Source of the DNA: DASPLX01 sp035627375 | GTDB taxonomy: Bacteria; Pseudomonadota; Gammaproteobacteria; Burkholderiales; Burkholderiaceae_D | DNA: 31,564 nucleotides | Assembly (NCBI GenBank): GCA_035627375.1 | Contig: DASPLX010000021.1 | Span: forward strand, 1-31,564 | Reading direction: 5' to 3' | Shown: positions 1 through 8,248 of the stretch, one piece after another | Layout of the letters: each line of letters begins with the position of its first letter | Numbering within the stretch: position 1 is the stretch's first letter | Program-made: the position numbers and the translations under genes | Notes under the pieces: generated by a model | Databases searched by the model: none | Told to the model about the DNA's origin: nothing | Seen by the model: only the letters and a program-made list of their open reading frames with translations

Positions 1-501
1 GACGTCCGTGAAGCCGTAGGCATTCTCGGCGGTCCAGGTGCAGGTCGAGGTCTGGCCGACCCAGGCGCTGCTGGCCGTGCCGCTCATGCTGCCGTTGAGG
101 GCCACCTGGCCGCTGCCGGTGTAGCCGCCGCCGCTGCAGGCATAGCTGACCCGCTCGGCGCGGCTGCTGCTCCAGGTGACGGTGTAGCTTTGGCCGGCCA
201 CCATCGGTTTGGGAGTGCGGGTGACCGCCAGGCCGGGCACGCCGCCGGGCAAGGCGGTGGGGTCGGGGTTGTCGGTCTTGTCCTTGCCCTTGGGGGTGCC
301 CGGCGTAGGGTTCGATTGCGCCTGCGCGGGCAGCGCCAGGAAGGCGGTGCACAGCAGGGTGAGCAAGAGCAGCGGCAGCAGCGCGGGCAGGTTTGCTACC
401 CGGCGCCAGAGGGTCGTCAGTCTGGTCATGACGGAATTCGTGGTCGTTGTTGTTGTCGTGGTGGAGGCGGTTGCTGTGGTGATCGTTATCGCGGTGCGCA
501 T
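1..501 (-). CDS. Secreted Ig-like domain protein, C-terminus outside the window
   Basis: This gene reads leftward and is cut by the window edge, leaving 167 codons. I chose the ATG at 499-501. It shares one base with the RHS stop (TGATG) and has a good ribosome site, GGAGGTGA, inside the end of the RHS gene. A second in-frame ATG at 427-429 has no visible ribosome site. From the upstream start, a Thr-rich stretch of about 20 residues precedes a classic signal peptide (TLWRRV, then a Leu-rich core, then ALPAQA). A Pro/Lys/Asp linker follows (TPGTPKGKDKTDNPDP), then a beta-rich module with VAGQSYTVTWSS, VSYACSG and TCTWTAEN motifs typical of bacterial Ig-like/fibronectin repeats. It is presumably exported and translated together with the RHS protein. 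The C-terminus, possibly holding the missing end of the RHS core, is not visible. Confidence 0.8.
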   Translation of the reverse strand, partial: MRTAITITTATASTTTTTTTTNSVMTRLTTLWRRVANLPALLPLLLLTLLCTAFLALPAQAQSNPTPGTPKGKDKTDNPDPTALPGGVPGLAVTRTPKPMVAGQSYTVTWSSSRAERVSYACSGGGYTGSGQVALNGSMSGTASSAWVGQTSTCTWTAENAYGFTDV

Positions 502-3500
502 CACTTGCTCACCTCCGCGATCGCATGCCGGTGCAGGTACACGTAATCCGTGCTCTTGGCTGGATTCGGTCCGCCGCTCTGGCGGGTATGCAGCAACTGC
601 CCCGCCGGACTGTAGATCGACAGCGTGGTCGTCCCATCCTGGCTCACCGTCTTGATGCGCCTCCCGAAACCGTCATAGGCATACGTCGCCTTGTTCGCCG
701 CCGCCGTCAGCCGGTTGCCCAGGTCGAACGTGAACCCTTGCGCCCCGCGGCTGGTGATGTTGCCGCGCGCATCGTAGCCGTAGGCATAGCTATAGGCGCT
801 TGCCGTGCTCGCCAGGCTGGTCAGGCGGTTCGTCGCCGCGTCGTAGGTGTAGGCATTGCTGCGGCTGCCGATCGTGCTGGCGATGAGGTTGTCCAGCGCA
901 TCGTAGCTGTAGCTGGCATTGCCCCACACATTGGGCGCGTTGGCGCTGGTCAAGCGGTCCAGGCCGTCGTACCCCAGGCTGCGGCTGGTGATGCCTTCCT
1001 GCAGGTCGGCAATCGCGGTGACGTTGGCGTTGGCGTCGTACGTGTACTGGTCTTGCAAGACGCCGGTGTCCTTGGCCAGGTGCGGCAAGCCGCGCGTGTT
1101 TTGCGTGAGGCTGCGCACGATGCCGTTGCCATACGTGAAGCCGGCCACCGCGCCGTTCGGGTGGTAGGCGATGCCGGCCGCATAGCTGCCGACTTGCGTC
1201 GGCTCGCCCAGCGCGTTGGGCGCGTAGGCCACGCTCTTGCCCGAGGGGTAGGTCAGTTGGCTGACATGGCCGTTAGGGTTGTAGCCCCAGCCCAGCGTGT
1301 AGGTCTGGCTGTTGTAGCTCAGCACCTCGCTGGTCGGCAAGCGCCGCTTGTTGTAGCTGGTGGTCCAGGCCGCGCCGTTGGAGACGACGGTTTCCGGCAA
1401 GCCGTCGGCGGTGTAGGTGCGCGCGATGCCGGGGCTGCCGTCGCCGTAGCTGGTGCTGATCAAGCGGTTGCGGGTGTCGTAGCCGTAGCTGATCTTGGCG
1501 GCGGCCGCCACGCTGGTGCGGTCGCACGTCAGGGAAGTCAGGCTTTGGCCGGGGGCGCGCCAGAGGATATTGTTGGCGCCGTCGTAGTCTTGCAGCGTGG
1601 CGCCGGTTTCCGGTTCGACGGTTTTGCACAGGCGCTGCTTGTCGTCGTACACATAGCGCCGCGTGGCCGAGACCGTGCCGTTCTGGCCCGGGCCGCTCCT
1701 GGTGATGGCGGTCGGCTTGCCGAAGCGGTCGCGGCTGATGGCAACATTGACGCCTTCCGGCGCGGCAATGGCCACAGCGGCGTCTTCGCTCGGGACATCG
1801 AAGGCTTGGTAGCGCGTCGTGGTGACCTTGCCGCGCGGGTTGGTGACTTGCTTTTGGAAACCGGGCAGGTAGGCGATGCTGGTGGTCAAGGCGCCGAGCT
1901 CGCTGTCGGCGCGCACGCTGGTGGTGCGGCCCAGCGCATCGTAGTCGGTCGCGGTGCCGGCCGGGCGGTCGGTATAGGCGGCGATCGTGCGCTGCGGATA
2001 GGATTCGTAGGTCGTGCGCCCTTGGGCGTCGTAGGCGCGCACCACCATCTTGCGGGTGGCCGCTTCATTGGCGGTGTCATAGGTCTTGCTCAATACCGGG
2101 CGCCACAACGCATCCAGGTACGTCACCGAGACCGCATTGCCGGTCGTCACCGTCTGCCGCCAATGGCCGGCGGGCAAGCCGACTTCGTCGGCCGCCACCG
2201 GCACGAAGGACAGGATCGTGTCGTTCCACGCCACCGTATCGCCGGCCGGGCGCGTGATGCGGGCCAGGCGGCCCATGAGGTCGTAGCCGTAGCCGGTGGT
2301 GTGGCCGGCCGCATCGGTGACGGCGGTGATCAGGCCGATGTCGTTGACCACGGCGCTTTCGCTGCTGCCGTCGGCATAGCCGACGTTGCGGGCGATGCCG
2401 CGATGGTAGTTGCCGAAGGTGGTGGTGTGGTTGGCGCCATCCTTCCGGGTGGCCAGGGTGCCGTCGGCATGGTAGGTCATGCTTTGTTCGAGCGCGCCGA
2501 AGCGGGTGACGCTCAAGAGGGCCGCGGTGGCCGGGTCATAGGTGTTCTGGACCAGCACGGCGCCGGTGTCGGTTTCAGTGACGCGGTCGATCTGGCCGAG
2601 CACCCATTTGACGCGGTTGTCGTGGTAGACCGTGGCTTCGGTGCGGCTGTCGCCCAGGCTGCTGGACTTGGTGGCGGAGGTCACGCGCGCCAGGCCGTCG
2701 AAGCCGTTGGCTTGCCAGGTGAAGGTCGTGCCTTGCTGGGTGATGACGCGGCGGTCTTCGGGCATGAGCAGCGTGCCCAGGTAGCCGTCGCCGCGCTCTT
2801 GCTTGGTGATGCCCACGGGATAGGGATAGGGGCCGGCATCGGGGGCGCGGTAACGGGTGTCGGTGGTGCGCAGCACGGTGCCGCCGCCGGCCAGCACTTC
2901 GGTCTTCTGCAGCTTGCCCTCGGTCTGGAAGAAGCGGTTGCCGAAGGTGTAGCGCGTCACGTCGCCGTCGGGATCGGTGACGTTGACGGTCTTGGTGTCG
3001 AGGCAGCCGCCGGCGCAGTCGGTGTCCCAGCTGGCGTTCGGCTGGCCGTAATCGTAGGTCCAGCTCGCCGCCGCCATGCCGGGGCCGGTCAGCGTCTTGC
3101 TGGTCAGCGACAGGCTGGCGAAGTGGTTCGGGTAATAGGCATAGGCGTTATCGTCCATGCATTGCTGGGGCACCCAGGAACGGCCATGCAGGACCGGCGT
3201 GAGGGTGAAGCTGCCGACAGCGCCGGAGGGATGGGTCATGCTGCCGCTGACGGGCGTGGTGTAGAGGGTGCCGGCGCTATGGCAGCTCGGCGCGCCCTGG
3301 TATTGCACGTCGGTCAGCAGCGAGTAGATGCCGCTCAATTGCCAGGCGCTGCCGTCCGGTTGCGTGACCTGGTTGAGGTTGCTGTAGAGGTTGGGGTTGG
3401 TGGTATTGTCGTAGTCGTAGGTCCAGGTGCGCGTGCCGTCGCTGACGGTGCGGATGAGGTCGGTGCCGTCGTGGTAAGTCAGGTTCAGCGTCCGGCCGTC

Positions 3501-4529
3501 GCTCGACTGGATCGTCTTCAATTGCCAGTGGCGGGTGGCGTCGTAGGTGTAGGTGACGGTGTTGCCGAAGCGGTCGGTGATCTTGGTCGGCAGGATCCAG
3601 ACTTCGCGGCGCAGCACCAGTTGGCCGCCGCTGACCCCGGTGGGCGTGATGCCGCCGTCGCCCTTGTCCTTGCCGTTGCCAGTCCCTTTGCCGTTATCGT
3701 TGCCATTGCCATTGTTGTTTTTTTCCGGCGCGGTGCCGTCCGAAGCGGAGGTCGCCACGCTCGCGGTGGCGGGGTCTTGGGTCGAGGCCGTGCTCGATCC
3801 GCCGCTGGGGTTGAGCAAGGCATGAGCCCGGCGCGAGACCATCCAGTCGAATTGATATTGCGTGCCGTCCGGGCTGACGGCGAGGAAGCCTTCGCCTTCC
3901 GTCGGCGCATTGGCCAGTGTCGGCAGGCACTTGAGCGACCACTGGTTGGCGGTGACGACCGGGTAGTTGACGACTTCGTTGTTGGGCGCATGGGTATTGC
4001 CGGGCGCGCGCTCGAGCAATTCCTGGTCGCCCATGCCGGGCACGTAGAGGAAATGGCCGCGCCAGAACTTGTCCGCTTCGACGATTATCCCTTGCGCCGG
4101 GTCGAAGGGAGCCGGTTCGCGGAAATAGGTGCAGCGCGATTTCTCGGCGCCGGACATGAAGACGGTCCAGCCGGCGTCGGCGTAGATGCCGTGCAGGCGG
4201 GGAATGTCCAGGTCCCAGCGGCCGAAGAACGTGCCCGGGCCGAGGATGGCGGTGGAGGACCCGGCGCGCAAGCGGCGCCCGATGGCGACCGGCAAGGCGT
4301 TGTTGCCGGGCAGGCTGACGTCGGTGTGGAGGAATTCGAGGCTGCCGGTGTAGAGGTTGACGCGGTCGCCGAACAGGTCGGGGCCGAGGGCAGCGACGGC
4401 TTGCGGGGCGCGGATGAGTTGGCCTTGTTCCTGGTAGACGGAATACTGGTTCGAGGCCAGGCTGGCGGGATGCCAGGCGGCCAGGGCCAGGCCGATCAGG
4501 GCCGGCAAGGTCTTGCGGGGGAAGGTCAT
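501..4529 (-). CDS. RHS/YD-repeat secreted protein without the usual core C-terminus
   Basis: The 1342-residue protein starts with a signal peptide (basic MTFPRKT, hydrophobic core, cleavage near SLASN). The N-terminal domain is of the kind found in large RHS proteins (DLFGDRVNLYTGSLEF near residue 52). A Ser/Thr/Asn/Gly/Lys linker lies around residues 240-295. Dozens of YD repeats follow from about residue 320 to the end, with signatures such as YTYDA, YGYDLMGRL, YDALGRTT and YDGFGRRIKT. Such repeats build a hollow beta-cocoon that carries a toxin or adhesin. The protein ends at YVYLHRHAIAEVSK, exactly where RHS cores normally continue to an HTDhLGsP/DPxG segment and a variable toxin tip. 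Neither is present. The start is the first in-frame ATG with a fitting signal peptide; the ribosome site is weak. It overlaps the downstream gene by one base. Confidence 0.93.
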   Translation of the reverse strand: MTFPRKTLPALIGLALAAWHPASLASNQYSVYQEQGQLIRAPQAVAALGPDLFGDRVNLYTGSLEFLHTDVSLPGNNALPVAIGRRLRAGSSTAILGPGTFFGRWDLDIPRLHGIYADAGWTVFMSGAEKSRCTYFREPAPFDPAQGIIVEADKFWRGHFLYVPGMGDQELLERAPGNTHAPNNEVVNYPVVTANQWSLKCLPTLANAPTEGEGFLAVSPDGTQYQFDWMVSRRAHALLNPSGGSSTASTQDPATASVATSASDGTAPEKNNNGNGNDNGKGTGNGKDKGDGGITPTGVSGGQLVLRREVWILPTKITDRFGNTVTYTYDATRHWQLKTIQSSDGRTLNLTYHDGTDLIRTVSDGTRTWTYDYDNTTNPNLYSNLNQVTQPDGSAWQLSGIYSLLTDVQYQGAPSCHSAGTLYTTPVSGSMTHPSGAVGSFTLTPVLHGRSWVPQQCMDDNAYAYYPNHFASLSLTSKTLTGPGMAAASWTYDYGQPNASWDTDCAGGCLDTKTVNVTDPDGDVTRYTFGNRFFQTEGKLQKTEVLAGGGTVLRTTDTRYRAPDAGPYPYPVGITKQERGDGYLGTLLMPEDRRVITQQGTTFTWQANGFDGLARVTSATKSSSLGDSRTEATVYHDNRVKWVLGQIDRVTETDTGAVLVQNTYDPATAALLSVTRFGALEQSMTYHADGTLATRKDGANHTTTFGNYHRGIARNVGYADGSSESAVVNDIGLITAVTDAAGHTTGYGYDLMGRLARITRPAGDTVAWNDTILSFVPVAADEVGLPAGHWRQTVTTGNAVSVTYLDALWRPVLSKTYDTANEAATRKMVVRAYDAQGRTTYESYPQRTIAAYTDRPAGTATDYDALGRTTSVRADSELGALTTSIAYLPGFQKQVTNPRGKVTTTRYQAFDVPSEDAAVAIAAPEGVNVAISRDRFGKPTAITRSGPGQNGTVSATRRYVYDDKQRLCKTVEPETGATLQDYDGANNILWRAPGQSLTSLTCDRTSVAAAAKISYGYDTRNRLISTSYGDGSPGIARTYTADGLPETVVSNGAAWTTSYNKRRLPTSEVLSYNSQTYTLGWGYNPNGHVSQLTYPSGKSVAYAPNALGEPTQVGSYAAGIAYHPNGAVAGFTYGNGIVRSLTQNTRGLPHLAKDTGVLQDQYTYDANANVTAIADLQEGITSRSLGYDGLDRLTSANAPNVWGNASYSYDALDNLIASTIGSRSNAYTYDAATNRLTSLASTASAYSYAYGYDARGNITSRGAQGFTFDLGNRLTAAANKATYAYDGFGRRIKTVSQDGTTTLSIYSPAGQLLHTRQSGGPNPAKSTDYVYLHRHAIAEVSK

Positions 4530-4849
4530 GCGGTCGCTTTCGGGTGAACAGAGACAAGGCAGGCAACGCCGGGATGGCGTGCCCTTGCCGAGTTGTTATT
4601 GGCAAAAATGAACGAACGCGAAGACTACCGGAGGCAAGTCGGTCCGGACAATCCCATGACTATGGGAGTCTTGAGGAAATTGAGGGAATTTTTACAGAGA
4701 TCGCGGTCGGTATCGCTTCGACACGTCGATCATTCCTTCGATATCGCGCGACGCTCGGCATGCTTCCCGCGTTCCTAACACCCGGGCTCGTTCTTGACGC
4801 GTTTATTCCTTTTCGAATAGTCTTCAACCCTCACCGAGAAAAACGGTGA
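4530..4849. other. Non-coding region upstream of the RHS gene
   Basis: There is no convincing gene in this stretch. It is less GC-rich than its surroundings and probably carries the RHS promoter reading leftward. The one clear element is the inverted repeat described separately at 4652-4667. A small hairpin, CACCG/CGGTG, lies near 4831-4848. Short open frames here show no recognisable protein pattern. Confidence 0.6.
4641..4668 (-). promoter_or_regulatory. Inverted-repeat element, copy A (upstream of RHS)
   Basis: On the minus strand this contains TCCCATAGTCATGGGA, a 6-4-6 inverted repeat at 4652-4667. With its flanks it matches the element at 9068-9095 at 24 of 28 positions. Its centre lies about 130 bp before the RHS start codon. 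It looks like an operator for a dimeric regulator. The regulator is unknown. Confidence 0.5.
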
Positions 4850-4851
4850 AC

Positions 4852-4976
4852 GGGTTTGACAGCCCGCGCGCAATACGGCCACACCGCAAGGAGTGGTTGT
4901 ACCGCCTTGTCGCGCCTCTACGGCGGGCTGGCGGGAGAGCCGTAAGGCTTGATTCATTACATCGGTCTGTCAACCC
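4852..4976 (+). ncRNA. Structured leader resembling the phage C4 antisense RNA
   Basis: The element is bounded by GGGTTTGACAG (4852-4862) and CTGTCAACCC (4967-4976), which pair apart from one bulged T. Between them are smaller stems: CCGCC with GGCGG around 4902-4926, and a GGCT/AGCC hairpin near 4926-4941. From memory, this closing pair and the TACGGCGGGCTGGCGGGAGA style of interior resemble the C4-type RNA placed upstream of Icd/Ash-like genes in enteric phages and of accessory genes in Burkholderiales. It ends 14 bp before the symE-like start codon, so it probably belongs to that gene's control region. The family assignment is recollection and needs a covariance-model search. Confidence 0.45.
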
Positions 4977-4990
4977 CAATGGAGCCCCGC

Positions 4991-5473
4991 ATGCGCGTCT
5001 CGAAAGCCATTGCTTCACCTTCACGCAAGTCATCCCTCAAGTCAAAGCCGAAACAAGAACGCCTCCTTACCGTCGGCTACCAATCGGAAAATTCCCATCA
5101 CCAACGACCGTACATCCGCCTGTGCGGACAATGGCTGGCCGACGCCGGATTTCCCGTCGCGGCCAGAATCCGCGTACAGGTCCGCAAGAATCGCCTGGTG
5201 CTGACGCCGATCCGCTATGCGGCGGACGACGAAGCGCAGCACCTGGAATTGCGCGTGCTGGAAATACTGGGACGGTGGGGCGCCTTGTCCAAGGCGGGAC
5301 TCCGCGCGGCGCTCGGCAAGGATGAAGCAACGCCGTGGAGCCGGGTAATCCGCAAGCTCATCGCGGAGCGAAAGATCGCCTATCCGGTCATCGGCGTCGG
5401 GCCGGGGCGCGCGCGCAAACTTCTTCTCACGCAGACGGGTTACGAAACCTTGACGACCTGCATCGAGCAGTAG
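4991..5473 (+). CDS. SymE-type toxin-family protein with C-terminal winged-helix-like extension
   Basis: This is a 160-residue basic protein. Residues about 24-74 follow the SymE pattern: LLTVGYQ, then PYIRLCGQWLADAGF, then a basic strand ending RLVLTPI. SymE has an AbrB-like fold. In E. coli it is an SOS-induced, RNA-damaging or nucleoid-binding protein repressed by the antisense RNA SymR. Residues about 82-155 are extra: a helical region followed by a basic turn (GVGPGRARKLLLT) that looks like a winged helix-turn-helix. The ATG at 4991 is preferred because GGAG lies 6 bases upstream; ATG 4979 and TTG 4949 are in frame but less well placed. The C4-like structure lies immediately upstream. 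No antisense promoter was demonstrated. Confidence 0.75.
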   Translation: MRVSKAIASPSRKSSLKSKPKQERLLTVGYQSENSHHQRPYIRLCGQWLADAGFPVAARIRVQVRKNRLVLTPIRYAADDEAQHLELRVLEILGRWGALSKAGLRAALGKDEATPWSRVIRKLIAERKIAYPVIGVGPGRARKLLLTQTGYETLTTCIEQ

Positions 5474-5923
5474 CAAATCGGTGCGCCAGTGGTCCGCGCG
5501 GAATCGCCTGTTTGCGTGAAGCGCCGTCATTGTCGCGCCAGCCCGCCGCCGTGATCGGCCACTTCGTCGTCCACTCCTTGCGTGAAAGCGTTCCACGAAT
5601 ATCCACCCGGCGCCCCCCATCGCGACTGGTACGGACGCCGCTCATTCTCTTGCATGGCAGTCGGCTCGGCGAGGCCGGTGCTGGAACCTTCCAAAAGGAA
5701 TCCCCGCCAAGGCCGGGAGGGCTTGGCGGGGATCGTGGGACAAGTTAAAGCGCGCTTTGAAATGAGGTCAACAATGTCCGGCGGCGCGATCATCGAGGCG
5801 GCGATAAGCGGCCTGCCAGGCTCTCCGTAACATGGAGAACCGAGAGCCCGCTATCCGTGCGATCGGGCCCAATGATGCCGGTCCGGTCCCGGCCGCGCGC
5901 GTACCGGTTGCGCCCGGCACCGC
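5474..5923. other. 450-bp intergenic stretch with one strong hairpin
   Basis: No open frame here looks like a protein gene. The stretch separates the rightward symE-like gene from the leftward NYN gene, so two transcripts converge on it. It contains the terminator-like hairpin given separately. Nothing else was recognised. Confidence 0.6.
5689..5731 (-). terminator. Probable intrinsic terminator for the NYN gene
   Basis: TCCCCGCCAAG and CTTGGCGGGGA form a perfect 11-bp stem around a 10-nt loop. Read leftward, the stem is followed by TTCCTTTT, a pyrimidine/U-rich tail as expected for termination of a minus-strand transcript. Read rightward, no T-run follows. It lies about 190 bp beyond the NYN stop codon. 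Confidence 0.55.
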
Positions 5924-6838
5924 TTACTCTTCTCCGGCCGGCAGGCGCACCGTGTACTGCCCGGTCTTTTCATCGGGCACCAGCACCAGCAGGTGCCGCT
6001 CCTGCGCATCCTCGATCAGCGCGCGGAACGAGCGGTAGCCGTAGGTCGCCTCGTTGAAACCCGGGCGGCGACGTTTCATCGTCTGCTTCACCATCGAGCC
6101 CCAGATCCGCTCGTCGCCGCCGCGTTCCTCGATGAGCGCCTCGACGGTCTCGACCGCCAGCTCCAGCACTTCCTGGCGGCGCTCGTCCTCGCTCTGGTCC
6201 GCATGCCGGTCCTTGCGTTTCGGTCCCGCGGGCTTGGCGGCCTCGTTCGTTTCCTTGGCGCTGCGCGCCGCGCCCTTCTTCTCGGCTTTCTCGGACTTCT
6301 CCGGCTTCTCGGTCTTTTCCGCTTTCTCTACCTTCTCCGCCGTCCGGCGCCGCGGCTTCTGCGCGCGCACCAGGTCGTCGTAGAAAATGAATTCGTCGCA
6401 ATTCGCCGCCAGCAGGTCGGAGGTCGAGTCGCGCACGCCGATGCCGATCACGTACTTGTTGTTCTCGCGCAGCTTGGATACCAGCGGCGAGAAATCCGAA
6501 TCGCCGCTGATGATGACGAAGGCGTCGACATGCGACTTCGTGTAGCACAGGTCGAGCGCATCGACCACCATGCGGATGTCGGCCGAATTCTTGCCCGATT
6601 GCCGCACGTGCGGAATCTCGATCAGCTCGAACGAGGCTTCGTGCATGGGAGCCTTGAATTCCTTGTAGCGGTCCCAGTCGCAGTACGCTTTCTTGACCAC
6701 GATGCTGCCTTTGAGCAGCAGGCGCTCGAGCACGCGGCGGATGTCGAAGCTGGCGTACTTCGCGTCGCGCACGCCGAGCGCGATGTTCTCGAAGTCGCAA
6801 AAGAGGGCCATGTTGGTGATTTCGACTTGCGTAGCCAT
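5924..6838 (-). CDS. NYN/PIN-like (LabA/DUF88-type) ribonuclease with OST-HTH-type C-terminus
   Basis: The 304-residue protein begins with a NYN nuclease domain (about 8-155) carrying the expected acidic metal-binding residues: D15 in LFCDFEN, D87 in SADIRMVVDAL, and D113/D115 in ISGDSDFSPL. These domains cleave RNA. Residues about 160-215 form a Lys/Glu-rich linker with repeated EKx triplets. Residues about 220-300 have the pattern of an OST-HTH/LOTUS RNA-binding domain (WGSMVKQTMKRRRPGFNEATYGYRSFRALIEDA). The ATG at 6838 follows AAGGA at good spacing; an earlier in-frame start would add only a low-complexity leader. The protein is cytoplasmic. A role in RNA turnover or stress is inferred from the family. 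Confidence 0.88.
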   Translation of the reverse strand: MATQVEITNMALFCDFENIALGVRDAKYASFDIRRVLERLLLKGSIVVKKAYCDWDRYKEFKAPMHEASFELIEIPHVRQSGKNSADIRMVVDALDLCYTKSHVDAFVIISGDSDFSPLVSKLRENNKYVIGIGVRDSTSDLLAANCDEFIFYDDLVRAQKPRRRTAEKVEKAEKTEKPEKSEKAEKKGAARSAKETNEAAKPAGPKRKDRHADQSEDERRQEVLELAVETVEALIEERGGDERIWGSMVKQTMKRRRPGFNEATYGYRSFRALIEDAQERHLLVLVPDEKTGQYTVRLPAGEE

Positions 6839-6953
6839 GGAAAATCCTTGTTGTTCGTTTGCCGGCGGACGGGGAGGCAATTGTACGGGCAATCGGGCCG
6901 GAATCCGGCCGGAACGGTGAAAATACCGGGCCAGTTCCGCCCGGAACCTCGGA

Positions 6954-6981
6954 TTGCCGGCGCCGCGAATTCGGTTACGAT
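6954..6981 (+). promoter_or_regulatory. Possible sigma-70 promoter for the aminotransferase gene
   Basis: TTGCCG (6954-6959) and TACGAT (6976-6981) are separated by 16 bases and each matches consensus at 4 of 6 positions. Transcription would begin near 6988, about 50 bases before the start codon. The assignment is by eye only. Confidence 0.3.
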
Positions 6982-7036
6982 AGCAAGGCGCCGCCCGATT
7001 CCAACCCTCCGATTCTCACTCTCAATCTTCCCGATC

Positions 7037-8248
7037 ATGGAAACCCTGCAACCGCCCTCCGTCACCTCGCTCGATCACATTCTTCCCCAGGAACCGCTGC
7101 TCATGATGGGCGCGGGGCCGGTGCCGATCCCGCACAAGGTGGCCTACGCGAACTCGATCGTGATCAACCACCTGGGCGAGACCATGAACCGGGTGATCGA
7201 GCAGGTCAAGGACATGGGCCGTTATGTGTTCCAGACTTCCTCGCGCCACGTGCTCGGCGTCGCCGGGCCCGGTTCGGCGGCGATGGAAATGGCGATCGCC
7301 AACCTGACCGCGCCGGGCGACCGCGTGCTCGCCGTCTGCAACGGTTATTTCAGCCGCCGCATGGCGGAAATGGCAGGCCGCGTCGGCGGCGAAGTCGTCT
7401 GCCTGGACGTGCCGGACAGCGAATGCGCCGATCCGGAGCTGGTCGAGAAGCACTTGAAGGAGGGCTCCTACAAGGTGCTCACGATCGTGCAGGGCGAGAC
7501 CTCGAACACGGTCTACAACCGCAACCTGGAAGCCATCGCCAGACTGGCGCACGCCCGCGGCTGCCTGGTGATCGTCGACGCCGTCTGCACGCTGTCCACG
7601 ATGCCGCTCGAGATGGACCGCTGGAAGGTCGATGCCGTCATCACCGGCGGCCAGAAGGGCTTGTCGTCGATTCCGGGCGTGTCGCTGCTGGCGTTTTCCG
7701 AACATGCCTGGGACAAGATCGCGGCGCGCCGCCACAAGATGGCGCACTGGTGCCTCGACGCGCTGCTGGCCGACAAGTTCTGGAACCAGAAGTCCTATCA
7801 CTACACCGCCCCGGTCTCGGGCATCCTGGCGCTGCACGAAGCGCTGCGCCTGGTATGCGAGGAGACGCTGCCGCAGCGCTTCGAACGGCACCGGCTGTGT
7901 TCGAAGGCGCTGCAGCAGGGGATCGAGGCGATGGGTCTCGAACTGCTGGTGCCGGAACCGGTGCGCCTGAACTCGGTGGTCGGCATCAAGATCCCGGAGG
8001 GCATTTCCGCCGACGGCGTGCGCACCCACATGTCGCGCGTGCACCGAGTCGAGATTTCCGGCGCGTTCGGCTTGAACATCGTGCGCATCGGCCAGATGGG
8101 CGAGCAGAGCCGCGCGCACAACCTGTTCCGCACTTTGCATGCCCTCGGTTCGAGCATGCAGTACGCCGGCGCGGCGCTCGATCTGCCGGCCGGCATCGCG
8201 GAACTCGAAAAAGGCTTGTCGCAGAAGTTCGTCGCGGCTGCGGCCTAG
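7037..8248 (+). CDS. Class V aminotransferase (alanine/serine-glyoxylate aminotransferase family)
   Basis: This 403-residue PLP enzyme is of normal length for the family. MMGAGPVPIP near residue 23 is the N-terminal substrate-loop signature of alanine-glyoxylate type enzymes. VVDAVCTLS holds D181, which contacts the PLP ring nitrogen. ITGGQKGLSSIPG holds the Schiff-base lysine K207. Close relatives include serine- or alanine-glyoxylate and pyridoxamine-pyruvate transaminases, so the exact amino donor cannot be fixed. The ATG at 7037 opens the conserved sequence, but no Shine-Dalgarno motif precedes it (the bases before are pyrimidine-rich). The gene converges on the GST gene and the stop codons share a CTAG. 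Confidence 0.9.
   Translation: METLQPPSVTSLDHILPQEPLLMMGAGPVPIPHKVAYANSIVINHLGETMNRVIEQVKDMGRYVFQTSSRHVLGVAGPGSAAMEMAIANLTAPGDRVLAVCNGYFSRRMAEMAGRVGGEVVCLDVPDSECADPELVEKHLKEGSYKVLTIVQGETSNTVYNRNLEAIARLAHARGCLVIVDAVCTLSTMPLEMDRWKVDAVITGGQKGLSSIPGVSLLAFSEHAWDKIAARRHKMAHWCLDALLADKFWNQKSYHYTAPVSGILALHEALRLVCEETLPQRFERHRLCSKALQQGIEAMGLELLVPEPVRLNSVVGIKIPEGISADGVRTHMSRVHRVEISGAFGLNIVRIGQMGEQSRAHNLFRTLHALGSSMQYAGAALDLPAGIAELEKGLSQKFVAAAA

Noticed and set aside
525..4547. A 1340-residue open frame antisense to the RHS gene
   Set aside because: It mirrors the RHS gene, is Ala/Gly/Val/Arg-rich without motifs, and arises from the high GC at third codon positions.
4608..4778. 57-codon frame (begins MNEREDYRRQ) upstream of the RHS gene
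   Set aside because: It runs across the inverted-repeat element, has no ribosome site and no recognisable family.
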